5,626 nucleotides of DNA from Paracoccaceae bacterium (GTDB taxonomy: Bacteria; Pseudomonadota; Alphaproteobacteria; Rhodobacterales; Rhodobacteraceae), in assembly GCA_026982275.1 (NCBI GenBank), contig JALSHK010000054.1, positions 1 through 5,626 of the forward strand, written 5' to 3'. The notes beneath the pieces were generated by a model. That model was given only the letters and a program-made list of their open reading frames with translations, searched no databases and was not told where the DNA came from. The first letter of the stretch is position 1, and each line of letters starts with the position of its first letter. Below, one piece after another: positions 5,399 to 5,626 of this stretch. The position numbers and the translations under genes were made by a program.

Positions 5399-5626
5399 CA
5401 CAGGCAGCGAACAACGAGATACGGAGTTGGTTGCAGGTTTACAGAGATGAAACAGAGCGGCGGATGCGCAGTAGCGCAACCAATGCTTTTTGTCTCTGCG
5501 CTCTTTGAAATTATTTAATAAACGAAGAGATATGCGGGTGGTTTGGGTTTCGAACGGAGTTCGGACTATTTGTATATCATGTTACTTAGGGTGCAAGGGT
5601 TTAGGCTTTTGTATCTGATTATAGTG
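5399..5626 (+). other. Leader of an rRNA operon; the 16S gene should begin just past the right edge
   Basis: No protein frame is convincing here. The order is promoter, about 100 nt of leader, boxA, then a stretch (5524-5546) of the AAGAGATATGCGGGTGG type that, from memory, precedes 16S genes in Rhodobacterales. The conserved 16S start (AGAGTTTGATC) is not in the window, so identification rests on the leader alone. Visible structures: TTGGTTGC (5427-5434) can pair with GCAACCAA (5476-5483). CAGAGA (5442-5447) can pair with TCTCTG (5493-5498), extended by two G-T pairs. TGCGC (5465-5469) can pair with GCGCA (5474-5478), and CGAAC (5551-5555) with GTTCG (5559-5563). The first cannot form together with the second or third. 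Confidence 0.7.
5500..5511 (+). promoter_or_regulatory. boxA antitermination site of the rRNA leader
   Basis: GCTCTTTGAAAT closely resembles the boxA consensus of rRNA leaders (GCTCTTTAACAA type), the RNA site bound by NusB-S10 so that the untranslated rRNA transcript escapes Rho-dependent termination. It lies about 100 nt after the predicted start and on the same strand as the promoter. The CTCTG that overlaps its upstream edge can pair with the leader at 5442-5447. Confidence 0.7.

Overview
The window looks like a chromosomal segment of an alphaproteobacterium, most likely from the Rhodobacterales (Roseobacter/Paracoccaceae group). The basis is gene content and order (DUF2849, sulfite reductase, CysH, DUF934), the GC-rich coding style, and an rRNA-type promoter plus leader at the right edge. 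No 16S sequence lies inside the window, so this placement is an inference.

Layout. Positions 1-342 (+) encode the C-terminal part, or all, of an uncharacterised protein. Positions 343-521 are a non-coding gap between convergent genes, holding a palindromic repeat and a strong hairpin. Positions 522-1184 (-) encode an ArsR-type repressor fused to a rhodanese domain, with its own promoter at about 1210-1238. Positions 1264-4392 (-) form a tightly packed sulfate-assimilation operon. Read 5'->3' on the minus strand it is a DUF2849 protein (4392-4054), one long gene joining a CysI-type sulfite reductase to a CysH-type APS reductase (4061-1680), and a DUF934 protein (1683-1264). These genes overlap by 8 bp and 4 bp. 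Positions 4393-4704 are a 312-bp gap with the presumed operon control region. Positions 4705-5139 (-) encode a secreted DUF302 protein with a good sigma-70-type promoter. Positions 5140-5626 carry no protein gene: they hold the DUF302 promoter, a short tandem repeat and, on the + strand, a promoter, boxA and leader that should belong to an rRNA operon starting just past the right edge.

How the genes fit together. The fused enzyme would reduce adenylyl sulfate to sulfite (C-terminal half) and then sulfite to sulfide (N-terminal half), the two reductive steps that feed cysteine synthesis. DUF2849 and DUF934 are small conserved companions of sulfite reductase in alphaproteobacteria; their roles are unknown to me. 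The ArsR-rhodanese protein next door could sense reactive sulfur through its rhodanese cysteine and repress its own promoter or the cys operon. That link is inferred from position only.

The most notable item is the single uninterrupted reading frame for CysI and CysH, which are normally separate proteins.
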